The position numbers and the translations under genes were made by a program. Of a DNA stretch of 64,000 nucleotides, positions 43,978 to 52,994 are shown one piece after another. The stretch's first letter is position 1. Each line of letters starts with the position of its first letter. This stretch comes from Roseiarcus sp036513315. Lineage in GTDB: Bacteria > Pseudomonadota > Alphaproteobacteria > Rhizobiales > Beijerinckiaceae. Location of the stretch: contig DATBZF010000053.1 of assembly GCA_036513315.1 (NCBI GenBank), positions 27,062 through 91,061 of the forward strand. The letters are read 5' to 3'. The notes beneath the pieces are model-generated. The model was not told the origin of the DNA. It did not search any database and was given only the letters and a program-made list of their open reading frames with translations.

Positions 43978-44943
43978 ATGGCGGTCTATACGGAAGTCAC
44001 CGACGACGCTCTTGGCGCTTTTCTCAGCGATTACGACCTTGGCCCCGCCCTGTCCTTCAAGGGCATCGCCGAGGGGGTCGAGAATTCGAATTTCCTCATG
44101 CATATGCAGAGCGGCCCGTTCTTCCTGACGCTCTATGAGAAGCGCGTCAAAGAGGCGGACCTGCCATTCTTCATCGGCCTGATGGAGCATCTGGCGAAAA
44201 AGGGCGTCAATTGCCCGCAGCCCGTGCGCAACCGCAGGGGTGAGGCGCTCGGCCGCCTCGCCGACAGGCCGGCGGCGATCATCACCTTCCTCGACGGCCT
44301 GTGGATTCGACGCCCCACCGCGCGCCATTGCGCCAGCGTCGGCGAGACGCTCGCGCGCATGCACAAGGCGGGCATGGATTTCGAGCCGCAACGGCCCAAT
44401 GCTTTGTCGATCGGCGGCTGGCCCGCTTTGCTCGAGGCCGCGCAGGCGCGCGCCGATGAAGTCTCCCCCGGCCTCGCCGATGAGGCGGCAAGCGAACTCG
44501 CCGCGCTGCAGGCGAGCTGGCCGGGCGACTTGCCCAGCGGAATCATCCATGCCGATCTGTTTCCCGACAACGTATTTTTTCTCGGAAACCAGCTTTCGGG
44601 CCTGATCGACTTCTATTTCGCCTGCAACGATTCCTTCGCCTACGACCTGGGCATATGCCTGAACGCCTGGTGCTTCGAGGCCGACGCCTCGTTCAACATC
44701 ACCAAAGGCATGGCGCTGATCAATGGCTATGAGCGCGTGCGCCGCCTCAGCGAACGGGAGGTCGCGGCGCTGCCGGCGCTGGCGCGGGGTTCGGCGCTGC
44801 GCTTCATGCTGACGCGCCTCGTCGACTGGCTGAACGTGCCGCCCGGCGCCAAGGTCGTGCCGAAAGACCCCCTCGAATATCTGAACAGGATGCGCTTCCA
44901 TCAGAGCGTGGCGAGCGCCCGCGACTATGGCCTGCTGCGATGA
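43978..44943 (+). CDS. thrB: homoserine kinase (APH-fold, ThrB type 2)
   Basis: A 321-residue kinase of threonine synthesis with the aminoglycoside-phosphotransferase fold used in alphaproteobacteria. Blocks are FKGIAEGVENSNFLMHMQSG, FFLTLYEKRV (ATP lysine region is atypical as in the family), GIIHADLFPDNVFF (catalytic Asp) and LIDFYFACNDSFAYDLGI (metal-binding Asp). It overlaps rnhA by four bases (ATGA), a pair conserved in Hyphomicrobiales, where ispH is often close by as here. Confidence 0.95.
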   Translation: MAVYTEVTDDALGAFLSDYDLGPALSFKGIAEGVENSNFLMHMQSGPFFLTLYEKRVKEADLPFFIGLMEHLAKKGVNCPQPVRNRRGEALGRLADRPAAIITFLDGLWIRRPTARHCASVGETLARMHKAGMDFEPQRPNALSIGGWPALLEAAQARADEVSPGLADEAASELAALQASWPGDLPSGIIHADLFPDNVFFLGNQLSGLIDFYFACNDSFAYDLGICLNAWCFEADASFNITKGMALINGYERVRRLSEREVAALPALARGSALRFMLTRLVDWLNVPPGAKVVPKDPLEYLNRMRFHQSVASARDYGLLR

Positions 44944-45407
44944 GCCGCCGCGTTTCGATCTGGACCGACGGGGCCTGTTCAGGCAATCCCGGCCCGGGCG
45001 GCTGGGGCGCCGTGCTGACCTATGACGGCCATGAAAAGGATCTTTGCGGCGGCGAGGCGCTAACGACCAACAACCGCATGGAGTTGATGGGCGCGATCAG
45101 CGCGCTCGAAGCGCTGAGCCGGCCCTGCGTCGTCGATCTGCATACGGATTCGCAATATTTGCGCGGCGGCGTCACCGGCTGGATCAAAAATTGGAAGCGC
45201 AATGGCTGGCGCACCGCTGACAAAAAGCCCGTCAAGAACGAAGACCTCTGGCGCCGTCTCGACGAGGCGACGGCGCGCCATGACATCGACTGGAAATGGG
45301 TCAAGGGCCATGCCGGCGATACGATGAACGAGCGCGCCGACGAACTGGCGCGGCGCGGCATGCGCCCGTTCATGCTGAAGGCCCGCAAGAGCGCGGCGGA
45401 AGCCTAG
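44940..45407 (+). CDS. rnhA: ribonuclease HI
   Basis: A 155-residue enzyme removing RNA from RNA-DNA hybrids. The catalytic residues are Asp9 (IWTDGACSGNPGPGGWG), Glu47 (NNRMELMGA), Asp69 (HTDSQYL) and Asp133 (ERADELAR). KNWKRNGWRTADKKPVKNED is the basic substrate-binding protrusion. Length normal; coupled to thrB. Confidence 0.97.
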   Translation: MSRRVSIWTDGACSGNPGPGGWGAVLTYDGHEKDLCGGEALTTNNRMELMGAISALEALSRPCVVDLHTDSQYLRGGVTGWIKNWKRNGWRTADKKPVKNEDLWRRLDEATARHDIDWKWVKGHAGDTMNERADELARRGMRPFMLKARKSAAEA

Positions 45408-45410
45408 CCC

Positions 45411-45896
45411 TCAGAGCTGCCCGAGCAGGTGCTCGGCGCCGGAAAGGTCAGCTTTGCCGGGCGAATCCTCAATGTTGAGCTTCTTGACGATTCCGTCCTC
45501 GACCAGCATCGAATAGCGCTTCGAGCGTATGCCGAGGCCGTTCGCCGAAGCGTCGAATTCGAGCCCCGCCGCCTTGGCGAAATCGGCATTGCCGTCGGCC
45601 AGGAAGCTGATCTTGCCTTCGCTGCCCGAGGCCTTCGCCCAGGCGGAGAGAACGAAGGGGTCGTTGACCGAGGTCATGGCGATCGCTTCGACGCCTTTGG
45701 CCTTGATCGCCGCTTCATGGGTGACGAAGCCGGGCAGATGATTTTTGTGGCAGGTCGGCGTGAAGGCGCCAGGCAGGCCGAACAGCACGATTTTCTTGCC
45801 TTTGAAGAATTCCGCAGTCGTCACCGGCCGTGGTCCGTCGCTGGTGATAAGGCGCAATGTGACTTCCGGCAGAGGGTCGCCGACCTTGATCGTCAT
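45411..45896 (-). CDS. type II (Prx5-like) peroxiredoxin, single Cys
   Basis: A 161-residue thiol peroxidase of the Prx5/AhpE-like glutaredoxin- or glutathione-dependent group. The ATG 45896 is preceded by AAGGA. The peroxidatic Cys49 lies in LPGAFTPTCHKNHLPGF; I see no second cysteine, so it is a 1-Cys enzyme. The C-terminal RSKRYSMLVEDGIVKKLNIE is typical. The end is three bases from the convergent rnhA stop. Confidence 0.95.
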   Translation of the reverse strand: MTIKVGDPLPEVTLRLITSDGPRPVTTAEFFKGKKIVLFGLPGAFTPTCHKNHLPGFVTHEAAIKAKGVEAIAMTSVNDPFVLSAWAKASGSEGKISFLADGNADFAKAAGLEFDASANGLGIRSKRYSMLVEDGIVKKLNIEDSPGKADLSGAEHLLGQL

Positions 45897-45984
45897 GACA
45901 ATATCCTTGGGTTTGAGAGAGAGCGGCAGGCTCGCGCTTCTTCTATCGTGAACCAGCGCCCGCGCAAACCGGCGCGGCAATCCT

Positions 45985-46815
45985 TCAAGGCTTCACGCCG
46001 GCCCCCAAGGCGATCGTCGTCTCGACGGGGCCCTGACCGCCGGTAATCGTCAGTCGCGCGGCGACGGGAAGCGTTGAATCGGACGGCTGCTGCGCGAGGT
46101 TGAGGCTGAAACAATCGGCTCCGCCCGTTCCGTTCGCCGCGGGCTTGATGTCGAACCACCAGGCCTCAGGCGGCTCGATGAAGAGATCGCGCTTCGGGCC
46201 GGCCTGATACGCTAAACAAAGGCGCCAGGACTTTTCGCCAGTGGCGGTCAGGTCGGCGCCGAGGCTTTGCCATTCCACCGGATGCGGGATCAATTGCTTG
46301 GCCCCGGCGATGGCGTCAGCGAAGGGCGAAGACGGCGCCTCGGCGCCTGGCAGGACGAGCCGCAGCTTTGCCTCGGCTGGAATGCAAATCGCCTCGCATA
46401 CCGCATAATTCAGCTTCAACGCGATCGCCACCGGCCTGGCGGCGTCGATCGCTTCGACATCGATGGGCAGGATCACCCCATGATCGTAACCGAAGGCTTC
46501 GCCGCCCCCTTCAGCGAGGCGGCGCGGGGCAGGAAAGGAAATGCGCGCCTGGGCGAGATTTTCCGACCCTTCGAAGGACAACGTCGGCGGCAGCCCGGCA
46601 TCGCCCGGATTGCGCCAATAGGTGATCGCGCCCGGGGCGAGTTTGAACTCGACGCCGGCCTGCAGAGCGCCGTCGGCGGATCCGGCGGCGATCAGGCGCG
46701 CCGACGATTTCAGCCCCGCCGCCCAATCCGAGGAATAGGAATCGGCAGCCCAGGCCGGCGCCGGCATGGCGAGAAGCGCGGCCAGCAGAATGAGAACGGG
46801 GCGTCGGGCAGCCAT
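45985..46815 (-). CDS. exported DsbD-alpha/thiol-disulfide-like domain protein
   Basis: A 276-residue periplasmic protein: signal peptide RPVLILLAALLAMPAPAWAA, start ATG 46815 with GAGGGG upstream. The mature part resembles the N-terminal (alpha/DsbC-type) domain of DsbD: ITYWRNPGDAGLPPTLSFEG, LPIDVEAIDAARPVAIALKL and the cysteine motif NYAVCEAICIPAEAKL, where the two Cys correspond to the DsbD-alpha pair. The membrane and thioredoxin domains of full DsbD are absent. A role in periplasmic thiol or cytochrome c maturation is inferred. It is upstream of, and on the same strand as, the peroxiredoxin gene (88 bp). Confidence 0.82.
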   Translation of the reverse strand: MAARRPVLILLAALLAMPAPAWAADSYSSDWAAGLKSSARLIAAGSADGALQAGVEFKLAPGAITYWRNPGDAGLPPTLSFEGSENLAQARISFPAPRRLAEGGGEAFGYDHGVILPIDVEAIDAARPVAIALKLNYAVCEAICIPAEAKLRLVLPGAEAPSSPFADAIAGAKQLIPHPVEWQSLGADLTATGEKSWRLCLAYQAGPKRDLFIEPPEAWWFDIKPAANGTGGADCFSLNLAQQPSDSTLPVAARLTITGGQGPVETTIALGAGVKP

Positions 46816-46915
46816 GCTCCCCTCTAGGACGATTGTCTTCGCCATGCCAACAACATTCATGTGAAGCCGGAAAAAGGCGCTTTGACAGAAAGAAGCGGGC
46901 GCGTAGCATGGGCTT

Positions 46916-47539
46916 ATGAGCAATGGTCCCAAAAAGCCTGGCGCCGCGGCCGGTTCCAATTCGACCAGTCTTGAAGGCCAGATGTTGATCGCCATGCCGA
47001 CTTTGCGGGACGGGCCGTTTGCGCGCGCCGTCGTATACCTCTGCGCCCACCGGAAGGACGGGGCGATGGGGATCATCGTCAATCAGCGCGCCGAGACCAT
47101 CGACTTCCCGCAATTGCTGGTCCAGCTCGATGTCGTCAAACCGGATGAATCGATCGTGCTGCCGCCGCGCGCCGGCGATGTCCGCGTGTTGCGCGGCGGC
47201 CCCGTGGAAAAAGGACGCGGCTTCGTCCTGCATTCGCGCGATTATTTCGTCGACAATTCGACCGTCACCATCGCCGACGACATTTGCCTGACGGCGACGC
47301 TCGACATCCTGCGCGCCATCGCCGGCGGCAAGGGGCCGGAAAAGGCCGTTCTGGCGCTCGGCTACGCCGGCTGGTCGTCGGGCCAGCTCGAGAGCGAGAT
47401 TCTCGCCAATGGCTGGCTGAATTGCCCGGCCGATCCGAGCCTCGTCTTCGATAGCGACCTCGCCTCGAAATATGATCGCGCCTTGGCCAAGATCGGGGTC
47501 AACGCCGCCATGCTGTCCTCAGAAGCCGGCCACGCCTGA
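46916..47539 (+). CDS. YqgE/AlgH family protein (DUF179)
   Basis: A 207-residue cytosolic protein. Conserved blocks are LEGQMLIAMPTLRDGPFARA, VVYLCAHRKDGAMGIIVNQ, VLRGGPVEKGRGFVLHS and the C-terminal LGYAGWSSGQLESEILANGW. The biochemical role of the family is not settled. It is divergent from the DsbD-like gene, with a 100-bp shared upstream region, and convergent with recF. Confidence 0.93.
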   Translation: MSNGPKKPGAAAGSNSTSLEGQMLIAMPTLRDGPFARAVVYLCAHRKDGAMGIIVNQRAETIDFPQLLVQLDVVKPDESIVLPPRAGDVRVLRGGPVEKGRGFVLHSRDYFVDNSTVTIADDICLTATLDILRAIAGGKGPEKAVLALGYAGWSSGQLESEILANGWLNCPADPSLVFDSDLASKYDRALAKIGVNAAMLSSEAGHA

Positions 47540-47549
47540 GCCGAGCGCT

Positions 47550-48704
47550 CTACGGGCGTGGCGTCACGCGCCCAGCGGCGACGTCGAGAAGCTGCGCCCG
47601 CCCGGCAAGGCCGGCGAAGGCGGCGGGATCGGCCCCGGTCAGGAATACCTGGCCGCCGATCCGCTCCAAAGCCTCGAACAAAGCCGCCCTCCTGCGCGGA
47701 TCAAAATGGGCGGCGACCTCGTCGAGCAGCGCCAGCGGCGCGATGCCGCTCATATCGGCGACCAGCCGGGCATGGGCGAGCACGAGGCCGACCAGCAGGG
47801 CCTTCTGCTCGCCGGTCGAAGCCTGGGCGGCGGGGACGTCCTTGGGGCCGTGCCGGGCGAGGAGATCGCCGACATGCGGGCCGACCAGCGTGCGCCCGGC
47901 GACGGCGTCGCGCGCCCTGCCCTCGTGCAGGATCGCGCGATAGCGCTCCTCCGCGGCGAGCGCCGGCATTTCCGCCACCAAACGCTCGACATCCCCTTCC
48001 AGCGCCAGATCGGCCCAGGGAAAGGGCGAGGAATCGTCGCGCTCCAGCGCGATCGTCGCCTTCAGCCGCGACACGCATTCGCTGCGCGCGGCGGCGACCG
48101 CGACCGCGAGTTCGGCCGCCTCGCGCTCGATCGCGTCGAGCCAGTGTGAATGGCGCTGGCCCTCCTCGAGCAGGCGGTTGCGGCCGCGCAAGGCGCGCTC
48201 GAACTGGTTGACGCGGGCGCCGTGATTGGGGTCGACGGCGAGCACCAGCCGATCGAGGAAGCGCCGCCGCTCGCCCGCCGAATCGGTGAACAACCCGTCC
48301 ATCGCCGGCGTCAGCCAGACGATACGCAAATGGTCGGCGAAGGCGCGCGCCGAGGCGACGTTCACGCGATCGATGCGATTGACGCGCGGCGCCGCTTCAG
48401 GCGACGGCTCCAGCCCGGTCCCAAGCTGGCGCGGCTCGCCGCCATCTTCGACCTCGATGGACACTGCAAAGCCGCCCGCGCCGCCGTCGCGCGCGCATTC
48501 GCCGAGCTGCGCGCGTCGCAATCCGCGGCCCGGCGCGAATAGCGACAGGGCTTCCAGCAGATTGGTCTTGCCGGCGCCGTTCTCGCCGACGAGCGCAATG
48601 AGCGAGCCCGCCAATGCGAGATCGAGCGTCGCATAGGAGCGAAAATCCTTGAGGATGATGCGCCGCACGAGCGGGCGGCGAAGGGCGCTGGCCATATCCG
48701 GCAT
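47550..48704 (-). CDS. recF: DNA replication/repair protein RecF
   Basis: A 384-residue SMC-like ATPase that loads RecA at gaps. Walker A is GENGAGKTN (40-48), RFLDRLVLAVDPNHGARV is the conserved middle block, STGEQKALLVGLVLAHA is the signature, and LLDEVAAHFDPRRR is Walker B with the D-loop. An ATG three codons in is an alternative start. It is not next to dnaA or dnaN, as is usual in this order. Confidence 0.95.
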   Translation of the reverse strand: MPDMASALRRPLVRRIILKDFRSYATLDLALAGSLIALVGENGAGKTNLLEALSLFAPGRGLRRAQLGECARDGGAGGFAVSIEVEDGGEPRQLGTGLEPSPEAAPRVNRIDRVNVASARAFADHLRIVWLTPAMDGLFTDSAGERRRFLDRLVLAVDPNHGARVNQFERALRGRNRLLEEGQRHSHWLDAIEREAAELAVAVAAARSECVSRLKATIALERDDSSPFPWADLALEGDVERLVAEMPALAAEERYRAILHEGRARDAVAGRTLVGPHVGDLLARHGPKDVPAAQASTGEQKALLVGLVLAHARLVADMSGIAPLALLDEVAAHFDPRRRAALFEALERIGGQVFLTGADPAAFAGLAGRAQLLDVAAGRVTPRP

Positions 48705-48825
48705 GTGCCATGTCCTGCGTCGAAGCGAAAGTCGGCGCCTCTCCCCGAGCGAGCCCCGCGTCTACATGCCCGCTTGGCGACGGCTGCGTCTGGGTTCATT
48801 GTGCCGCCCGAGATTGGCCGGATGG

Positions 48826-49803
48826 ATGGAGAAATTGAAAGTGGCGGAATTCGACGTTCTGGTCCCGGTCGAGGGCATTGCGAAAATCAGCGGCGACATC
48901 GAGAGCCGAGTCAATCTGCATCGGCTGTGGCAGGCGCCGGACCGCGAGGCGGCGCTGGCGCGCCTGGCCCCAAACATCAAGGCTGTCATCGCGACCTCCC
49001 ATCTCGCAGTGGTCGACGCCGCGCTGATACGCCGCCTGCCCAATCTGCAGATCGTCGCCAGCTTCGGCGTCGGCTATGACCATATCGACGCGGCATTCGC
49101 CGGCGAAAGAGGCGTCATCGTCACCCATACGCCCGGCGTGCTCGACGACGAGGTCGCCGACATCGCCATGGCGCTGACGATCGCGACGGTACGCGAATTG
49201 CCGCAAGCCGAGCGCTACCTCAGAGAGGGGCGCTGGCGCGCCGGGACCTATCCTCTGACCGCCTCGCTGCGCGGCCGCACCATGGGCATTGTCGGCCTCG
49301 GACGGATCGGCAAGGCGATCGCCCGGCGCGCCGCCGCATTCGGCCTCGATGTCGTCTATCACGGCCGCCACCAGCAGGTCGCCGCGCCCTTTCTTTACTA
49401 CCCGACACTGATCGGCATGGCCAAGGCTTGCGACATTCTGATGGTCGCCGCCCCCGGCGGCGCCGGCACCCGGCATATCGTCAATCGCGAAATCATCGAA
49501 GCTGTCGGGCCGGCCGGCATCATCGTCAATGTCTCGCGCGGCTCGCTGATCGACGAAGCCGCGCTGATCGACGCGCTCAAGGAGCGCAGGCTGCTCGGCG
49601 CCGGCCTCGACGTTTTCGAACACGAGCCCGAAGTGCCCGAAGCGCTGCTGGCGCTCGACAATGCCGTGCTCCTCCCCCATGTCGGCTCGGCCTCGGTCCA
49701 TACCCGCCAGGCGATGGCCGATCTGATGATCGACAATCTGAAATCCTGGCTCGACGGCAAAGGCCCGCTGACCCCGGTGCCGGAGACACCCTGGAAGGGG
49801 TAG
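48826..49803 (+). CDS. D-isomer-specific 2-hydroxyacid dehydrogenase
   Basis: A 325-residue NAD(P)-dependent dehydrogenase, closest by eye to glyoxylate/hydroxypyruvate reductases. ATG 48826 is chosen since the upstream open frame overlaps recF. The Rossmann motif is GLGRIGKAIARRA (about 156-168); catalytic residues are the Arg in VNVSRGSLIDEAAL, the Glu in FEHEPEVPE and the His in LLPHVGSASVHTR. Substrate is inferred from the family only. Confidence 0.9.
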   Translation: MEKLKVAEFDVLVPVEGIAKISGDIESRVNLHRLWQAPDREAALARLAPNIKAVIATSHLAVVDAALIRRLPNLQIVASFGVGYDHIDAAFAGERGVIVTHTPGVLDDEVADIAMALTIATVRELPQAERYLREGRWRAGTYPLTASLRGRTMGIVGLGRIGKAIARRAAAFGLDVVYHGRHQQVAAPFLYYPTLIGMAKACDILMVAAPGGAGTRHIVNREIIEAVGPAGIIVNVSRGSLIDEAALIDALKERRLLGAGLDVFEHEPEVPEALLALDNAVLLPHVGSASVHTRQAMADLMIDNLKSWLDGKGPLTPVPETPWKG

Positions 49804-49834
49804 TGGGAGGAAGCCGTTCGGCCTCTGCGCCGTC

Positions 49835-49930
49835 ATGGCCGGGCTTGTCCCGGCCATCCACGCCGGGCCGCCAGCGCCTGCCTCAAAGGTTGGTCCAAGG
49901 CCGCGCCGCGTGGATGGCCGGGACAAGCCC
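49835..49930. repeat. palindromic repeat family A, copy 1
   Basis: A 20-bp perfect inverted repeat (49841-49860 with 49911-49930, starting GGGCTTGTCCCGGCCATCCA); the left arm also contains its own 9-bp hairpin ATGGCCGGG-CTTGT-CCCGGCCAT (49835-49857). This family is common between genes of Hyphomicrobiales. Confidence 0.85.
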
Positions 49931-50000
49931 ACGGCTGTCCGGTTGCGCTAAAAAGTCCCGTCACGCGAGAGAATCTAAGTGGAATAGAACCTCTCGGCGT

Positions 50001-50105
50001 CTTGGCCGGGCTTGTCCCGCCATCCACGCCGTGCCGTTGCGAGAAGCTTTCGAAGTTGGCGGCTTCCGCTCGGCGTGGATGCCCGGGACAAGCCCGGGCA
50101 CGACG
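50001..50105. repeat. palindromic repeat family A, copy 2
   Basis: Arms GGGCTTGTCCCG (from 50008) and CGGGACAAGCCC (to 50095), extended by CCATCCACGCC against GGCGTGGATG; one base is missing in the left arm. Its left flank (GGAATAGAACCTCTC) is shared with copy 5 at 62.4 kb. Confidence 0.85.
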
Positions 50106-50626
50106 ATTCGGGGCTCCTCGTCACTGCGCGCTTTGTTCATCGAGCGTGGAATATCAAAGGGTTGCGATACAGATTTGTCTCACGTCCCTGCCCTGGAACC
50201 GCCGCTCAAAAATTTGGACGTTCCGAAGATATCAATAGTTTAAGGGCAGCAGAAATTTGGATTCCCAACCTTTTCCAAAATTTCATTTGGGGCGGGATTG
50301 GGCGGGATATGAAACATCAAAGGGTTGAACCAGAAAGATTTGGAATCGCGCGATTTTGAATCTCGAAGACCTTCGCCCATCTCCGTAATTTTCCCTCGAT
50401 CGATATTTCCACTCGTTCACCCCAACGCCGCCGAACCCATCTGCGCAAAACGGAGCATTCGGCACAGGATGGGGTGGAAAAGCCGGAATGTCCAGAAAAT
50501 GTTTCTCTAAAACAGAATATGTTCGGCATATGGGTTTGCGGCAATGGCGCGCGCTCCGGCTGACGCGCCGATAGCGCTCTCCGCCCGAACCCTACATACT
50601 GTCCCTCCCCCGCATCGGAGCGTCGC

Positions 50627-51487
50627 ATGCCCGAGTTCCCGCAATTCCCACCAGACTTCCACACCCAGGACATCGATGTCGGCGGCGCGACGATCCATGT
50701 GCGCATCGGCGGCCAAGGGCCGGCGGCCGTCCTGCTCCACGGCTTCGGCGACACTGGCGACATGTGGGCGCCGCTCGCGGCGGCGCTGATGCGCGAGCGC
50801 ACGATCATCGCTCCCGATCTGCGCGGCATGGGCCTCTCCTCGCATCCCGAGGGCGGCTATGACAAGAAAACGCAAGCGCGCGATATCGCCCGCGTGCTCG
50901 ACAAGCTCAGCGTCGCCAAAGGCGACCTCGTCACCCACGATATTGGCAATATGGTTGGCTATGCCTTTGCCGCGCAATATCCAGAGCGCGTCGCGCGCTG
51001 GGTCGTCATGGACGCGCCGCTGCCCGGCATCGGCCCGTGGGACGAGATCGTCAAGAGCCCCCTCCTCTGGCATTTCAATTTCCGCGGGCCGGATGTCGAG
51101 CGCCTGGTCGCCGGCCGCGAGCGCATCTACCTCGACCGCTTCTGGAATGAACTTTCGGCGACGCCAAGCGCGATCGATGAAGCGACCCGCGCCCATTACG
51201 CCATGCTTTACGCCCGGCCCGGCGCCATGCATTGCGCTTTCAATCAATTCGCCGCTTTCGCGCAGGATGCGGTCGACAACAAGGCCTTCGCAGCCGCGGC
51301 CAAGCTGACCATGCCGGTGCTGGCGATCGGCGCCGACAAATCCTTTGGAACCGGGATGGCCGACGTATTGCGCTTCGTCGCTGCGGACGTGACCGCCAAG
51401 GTCATCGCCAATTCCGGACATTGGCTGATGGAGGAGCAGCCGGCGGCGACGATCGCGGCGATCCGGGCGTTTCTCGAGCAGGCTTGA
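50627..51487 (+). CDS. alpha/beta hydrolase (epoxide hydrolase/dehalogenase-like)
   Basis: A 286-residue alpha/beta hydrolase. LLHGFGDTGDMW (37-48) is the oxyanion-hole strand; the nucleophile position is Asp105 (VTHDIGNMVGY), which places it among the epoxide hydrolase and haloacetate/haloalkane dehalogenase branch, not among the serine esterases. The catalytic His is in NSGHWLMEEQP near 268 and RFWNELS belongs to the cap domain. Substrate unknown. Confidence 0.88.
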   Translation: MPEFPQFPPDFHTQDIDVGGATIHVRIGGQGPAAVLLHGFGDTGDMWAPLAAALMRERTIIAPDLRGMGLSSHPEGGYDKKTQARDIARVLDKLSVAKGDLVTHDIGNMVGYAFAAQYPERVARWVVMDAPLPGIGPWDEIVKSPLLWHFNFRGPDVERLVAGRERIYLDRFWNELSATPSAIDEATRAHYAMLYARPGAMHCAFNQFAAFAQDAVDNKAFAAAAKLTMPVLAIGADKSFGTGMADVLRFVAADVTAKVIANSGHWLMEEQPAATIAAIRAFLEQA

Positions 51488-51551
51488 TCGCGTAAGCGCC
51501 GCGCAAGCCTGCCACTGCATCGTGGTTTTCATCGAACGGCTGAGAGGCGCG

Positions 51552-52148
51552 ATGAAAACGTTTCTTCATGTGGGTTGTGGAAACCTCCGGCAGGGCGCGA
51601 CCACCGCATCCTTCGCCGGCCCCGATTGGTCGGAGCTGCGGCTTGACATCGACCCGGCGGTAAAGCCCGACATCGTCGGCACCATGACCGATATGGCGGC
51701 GGTGCCAAGTGAAAGCGTCGATGCGATATTTTCATCGCATAATATCGAACATCTCTATCCGCATGAAGTGCCGTTGGCGCTCGCAGAGTTCCTGCGCGTG
51801 ATGAAGCCCGGGGGTTTCGCCGTCATCACCTGTCCGGATCTGCAATCGGTCGCCGCGCTGGTGGCGGAGGGCAAACTGACCGACGCAGCCTATGTCTCGC
51901 CAGCGGGACCGATCGCTCCGATCGACGTGCTGTTCGGCTATCGCCCGCAATTGGCGATCGGCAATCTTTACATGGCCCATCATTGCGGCTTCACCGAAAA
52001 GGCTTTGAGCGGCACGTTGATCGCCAGCGGTTTCAAGTCGGTCATTTCGTGCCGCGCGCCGGTATTCGCGCTTTGGGCGCTCGCCTGCAAGAGCCAGAAT
52101 AACGAAGGCGAAATGCGCGAAATGGCGAGAGCGCATTTCCCGAACTGA
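51552..52148 (+). CDS. class I SAM-dependent methyltransferase-like protein
   Basis: A 198-residue protein from ATG 51552 (GAGAGG upstream). It has the Methyltransf_11 pattern: FLHVGCGNLRQG (motif I), LDIDPAVKPDIVG, VDAIFSSHNIEHLYPHEVPL and FLRVMKPGGFAVITCPDLQS. The second half, with FGYRPQLAIGNLYMAHHCGF, is typical of sugar- or lipid-associated methyltransferases. The acceptor is unknown. Confidence 0.87.
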   Translation: MKTFLHVGCGNLRQGATTASFAGPDWSELRLDIDPAVKPDIVGTMTDMAAVPSESVDAIFSSHNIEHLYPHEVPLALAEFLRVMKPGGFAVITCPDLQSVAALVAEGKLTDAAYVSPAGPIAPIDVLFGYRPQLAIGNLYMAHHCGFTEKALSGTLIASGFKSVISCRAPVFALWALACKSQNNEGEMREMARAHFPN

Positions 52149-52157
52149 ATTCCCGCT

Positions 52158-52640
52158 CTATTCCGCCGGATAGCGCCGCTCCGCTGGCCTTATTTTGCCG
52201 GCATTGCCGAGCTCGATGACATAGCCATAGTCTTTTTCGGTATCGAGATAATAATGCTCGTCCTCGTCGAAACGGCCGCTCTGGGTGACTGGATAGCCGC
52301 GGCGCGCGAACTGGACGACCGCGTCCTGGCAATCGGCGAAATAGAGCTTGATGTGATGCAGCCCTTCGCCGCGCGCTTCGAGAAATTCGTCGTAGATGCT
52401 GTAGCCGGTCAGCGGCTGGATGAGTTCGAGCTGCGTGTCGCCGCTCCAGGCGATCGCGATCAGGCAGGAATGCGTCGCCGGCTTGCCGCGATAGGTGTAA
52501 TTCTGCACCTTGGCCGCATCGAACGTATAAATATCCCACGGGCCGATCTTGAACGTCTCCCAATGGCGCTTCATCGCGGCGTCGAGATCGCGCACCACCA
52601 TCGCGACCTGCATCGTCGCGCCTTCCTGGAATTGTCGCAT
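52158..52640 (-). CDS. VOC-family (glyoxalase-fold) protein
   Basis: A 160-residue protein with ATG 52640 preceded by GGGAGGAAG. It has the paired beta-alpha-beta-beta-beta modules of the glyoxalase/methylmalonyl-CoA epimerase superfamily: QVAMVVRDLDAAMKRHWETF, ATHSCLIAIAWSGDTQLELI, EGLHHIKLYFADCQDAVVQF and a final YGYVIELGN. Metal ligands of the typical H/E/H/E type are plausible. Enzymatic reaction unknown. Confidence 0.88.
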   Translation of the reverse strand: MRQFQEGATMQVAMVVRDLDAAMKRHWETFKIGPWDIYTFDAAKVQNYTYRGKPATHSCLIAIAWSGDTQLELIQPLTGYSIYDEFLEARGEGLHHIKLYFADCQDAVVQFARRGYPVTQSGRFDEDEHYYLDTEKDYGYVIELGNAGKIRPAERRYPAE

Positions 52641-52780
52641 CGTCTTCCTCCCGGGTGTTAGTCTTGTTTCTTCTCGGCTGGCGTCGCTGCGCCCGACGCG
52701 CCATGGCCGCCAGCTTAGTTCATAAATGCCAGACTGCACGAACGCGAAATTCAACGAGCCTTCGTCATATGTTTGCGCAG

Positions 52781-52922
52781 CCCCTCACCCCAAGGCGAAT
52801 GCGAAGCATTCGTCCGCGTCCGGCTTCGCCGTCCACCTTCTCCTCGCAAGCGGGGCGAAGGGAGCGCGCACCCCTTCGCCCCGCTTGCGGGGAGAAGGTG
52901 GCGCGAAGCGCCGGATGAGGGG
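52781..52922. repeat. palindromic repeat family B, copy 1, with 27-nt insert
   Basis: Outer arms CCCCTCA (52781-52787) and TGAGGGG (52916-52922); inner arms GCAAGCGGGGCGAAGGG and CCCCTTCGCCCCGCTTGC, then GAGAAGGTGGCGCGAAGCGC. A 27-nt hairpin cassette occupies 52791-52817. Lies between the divergent VOC and sigma-factor genes. Confidence 0.85.
52791..52817. repeat. 27-nt hairpin cassette, copy 1
   Basis: Contains CGAATGC-GAA-GCATTCG (7-bp stem, 3-nt loop) between CAAGG and TCCGC. Same cassette, one mismatch each, at 58943-58969 and (two mismatches) 61068-61094, but there inside repeat family A. Confidence 0.85.
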
Positions 52923-52994
52923 CGGCGCGACGCTTCGGTTCATCCTCCAGCGCCCGGACGTATCCTCTCGGCCGCCGCCTGCGTATAAGGCGCC

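Larger units (their letters stand above)
49804..50626. other. 823-bp repeat-rich intergenic region
   Basis: No gene is seen. The first 300 bases hold two palindromic repeats (49835-49930 and 50001-50105). From about 50140 to 50530 the composition becomes clearly AT-richer than the surroundings, with short recurring motifs: ATCAAAGGGTTG at 50153-50164 and 50316-50327, each followed within 20 bases by GATTTG, plus several copies of AAATTTGGA-like words. Confidence 0.7.

Noticed and set aside
50507..51532. 341-codon minus-strand open frame opposite the alpha/beta hydrolase
   Set aside because: The plus strand has full catalytic motifs; the minus frame shows none.
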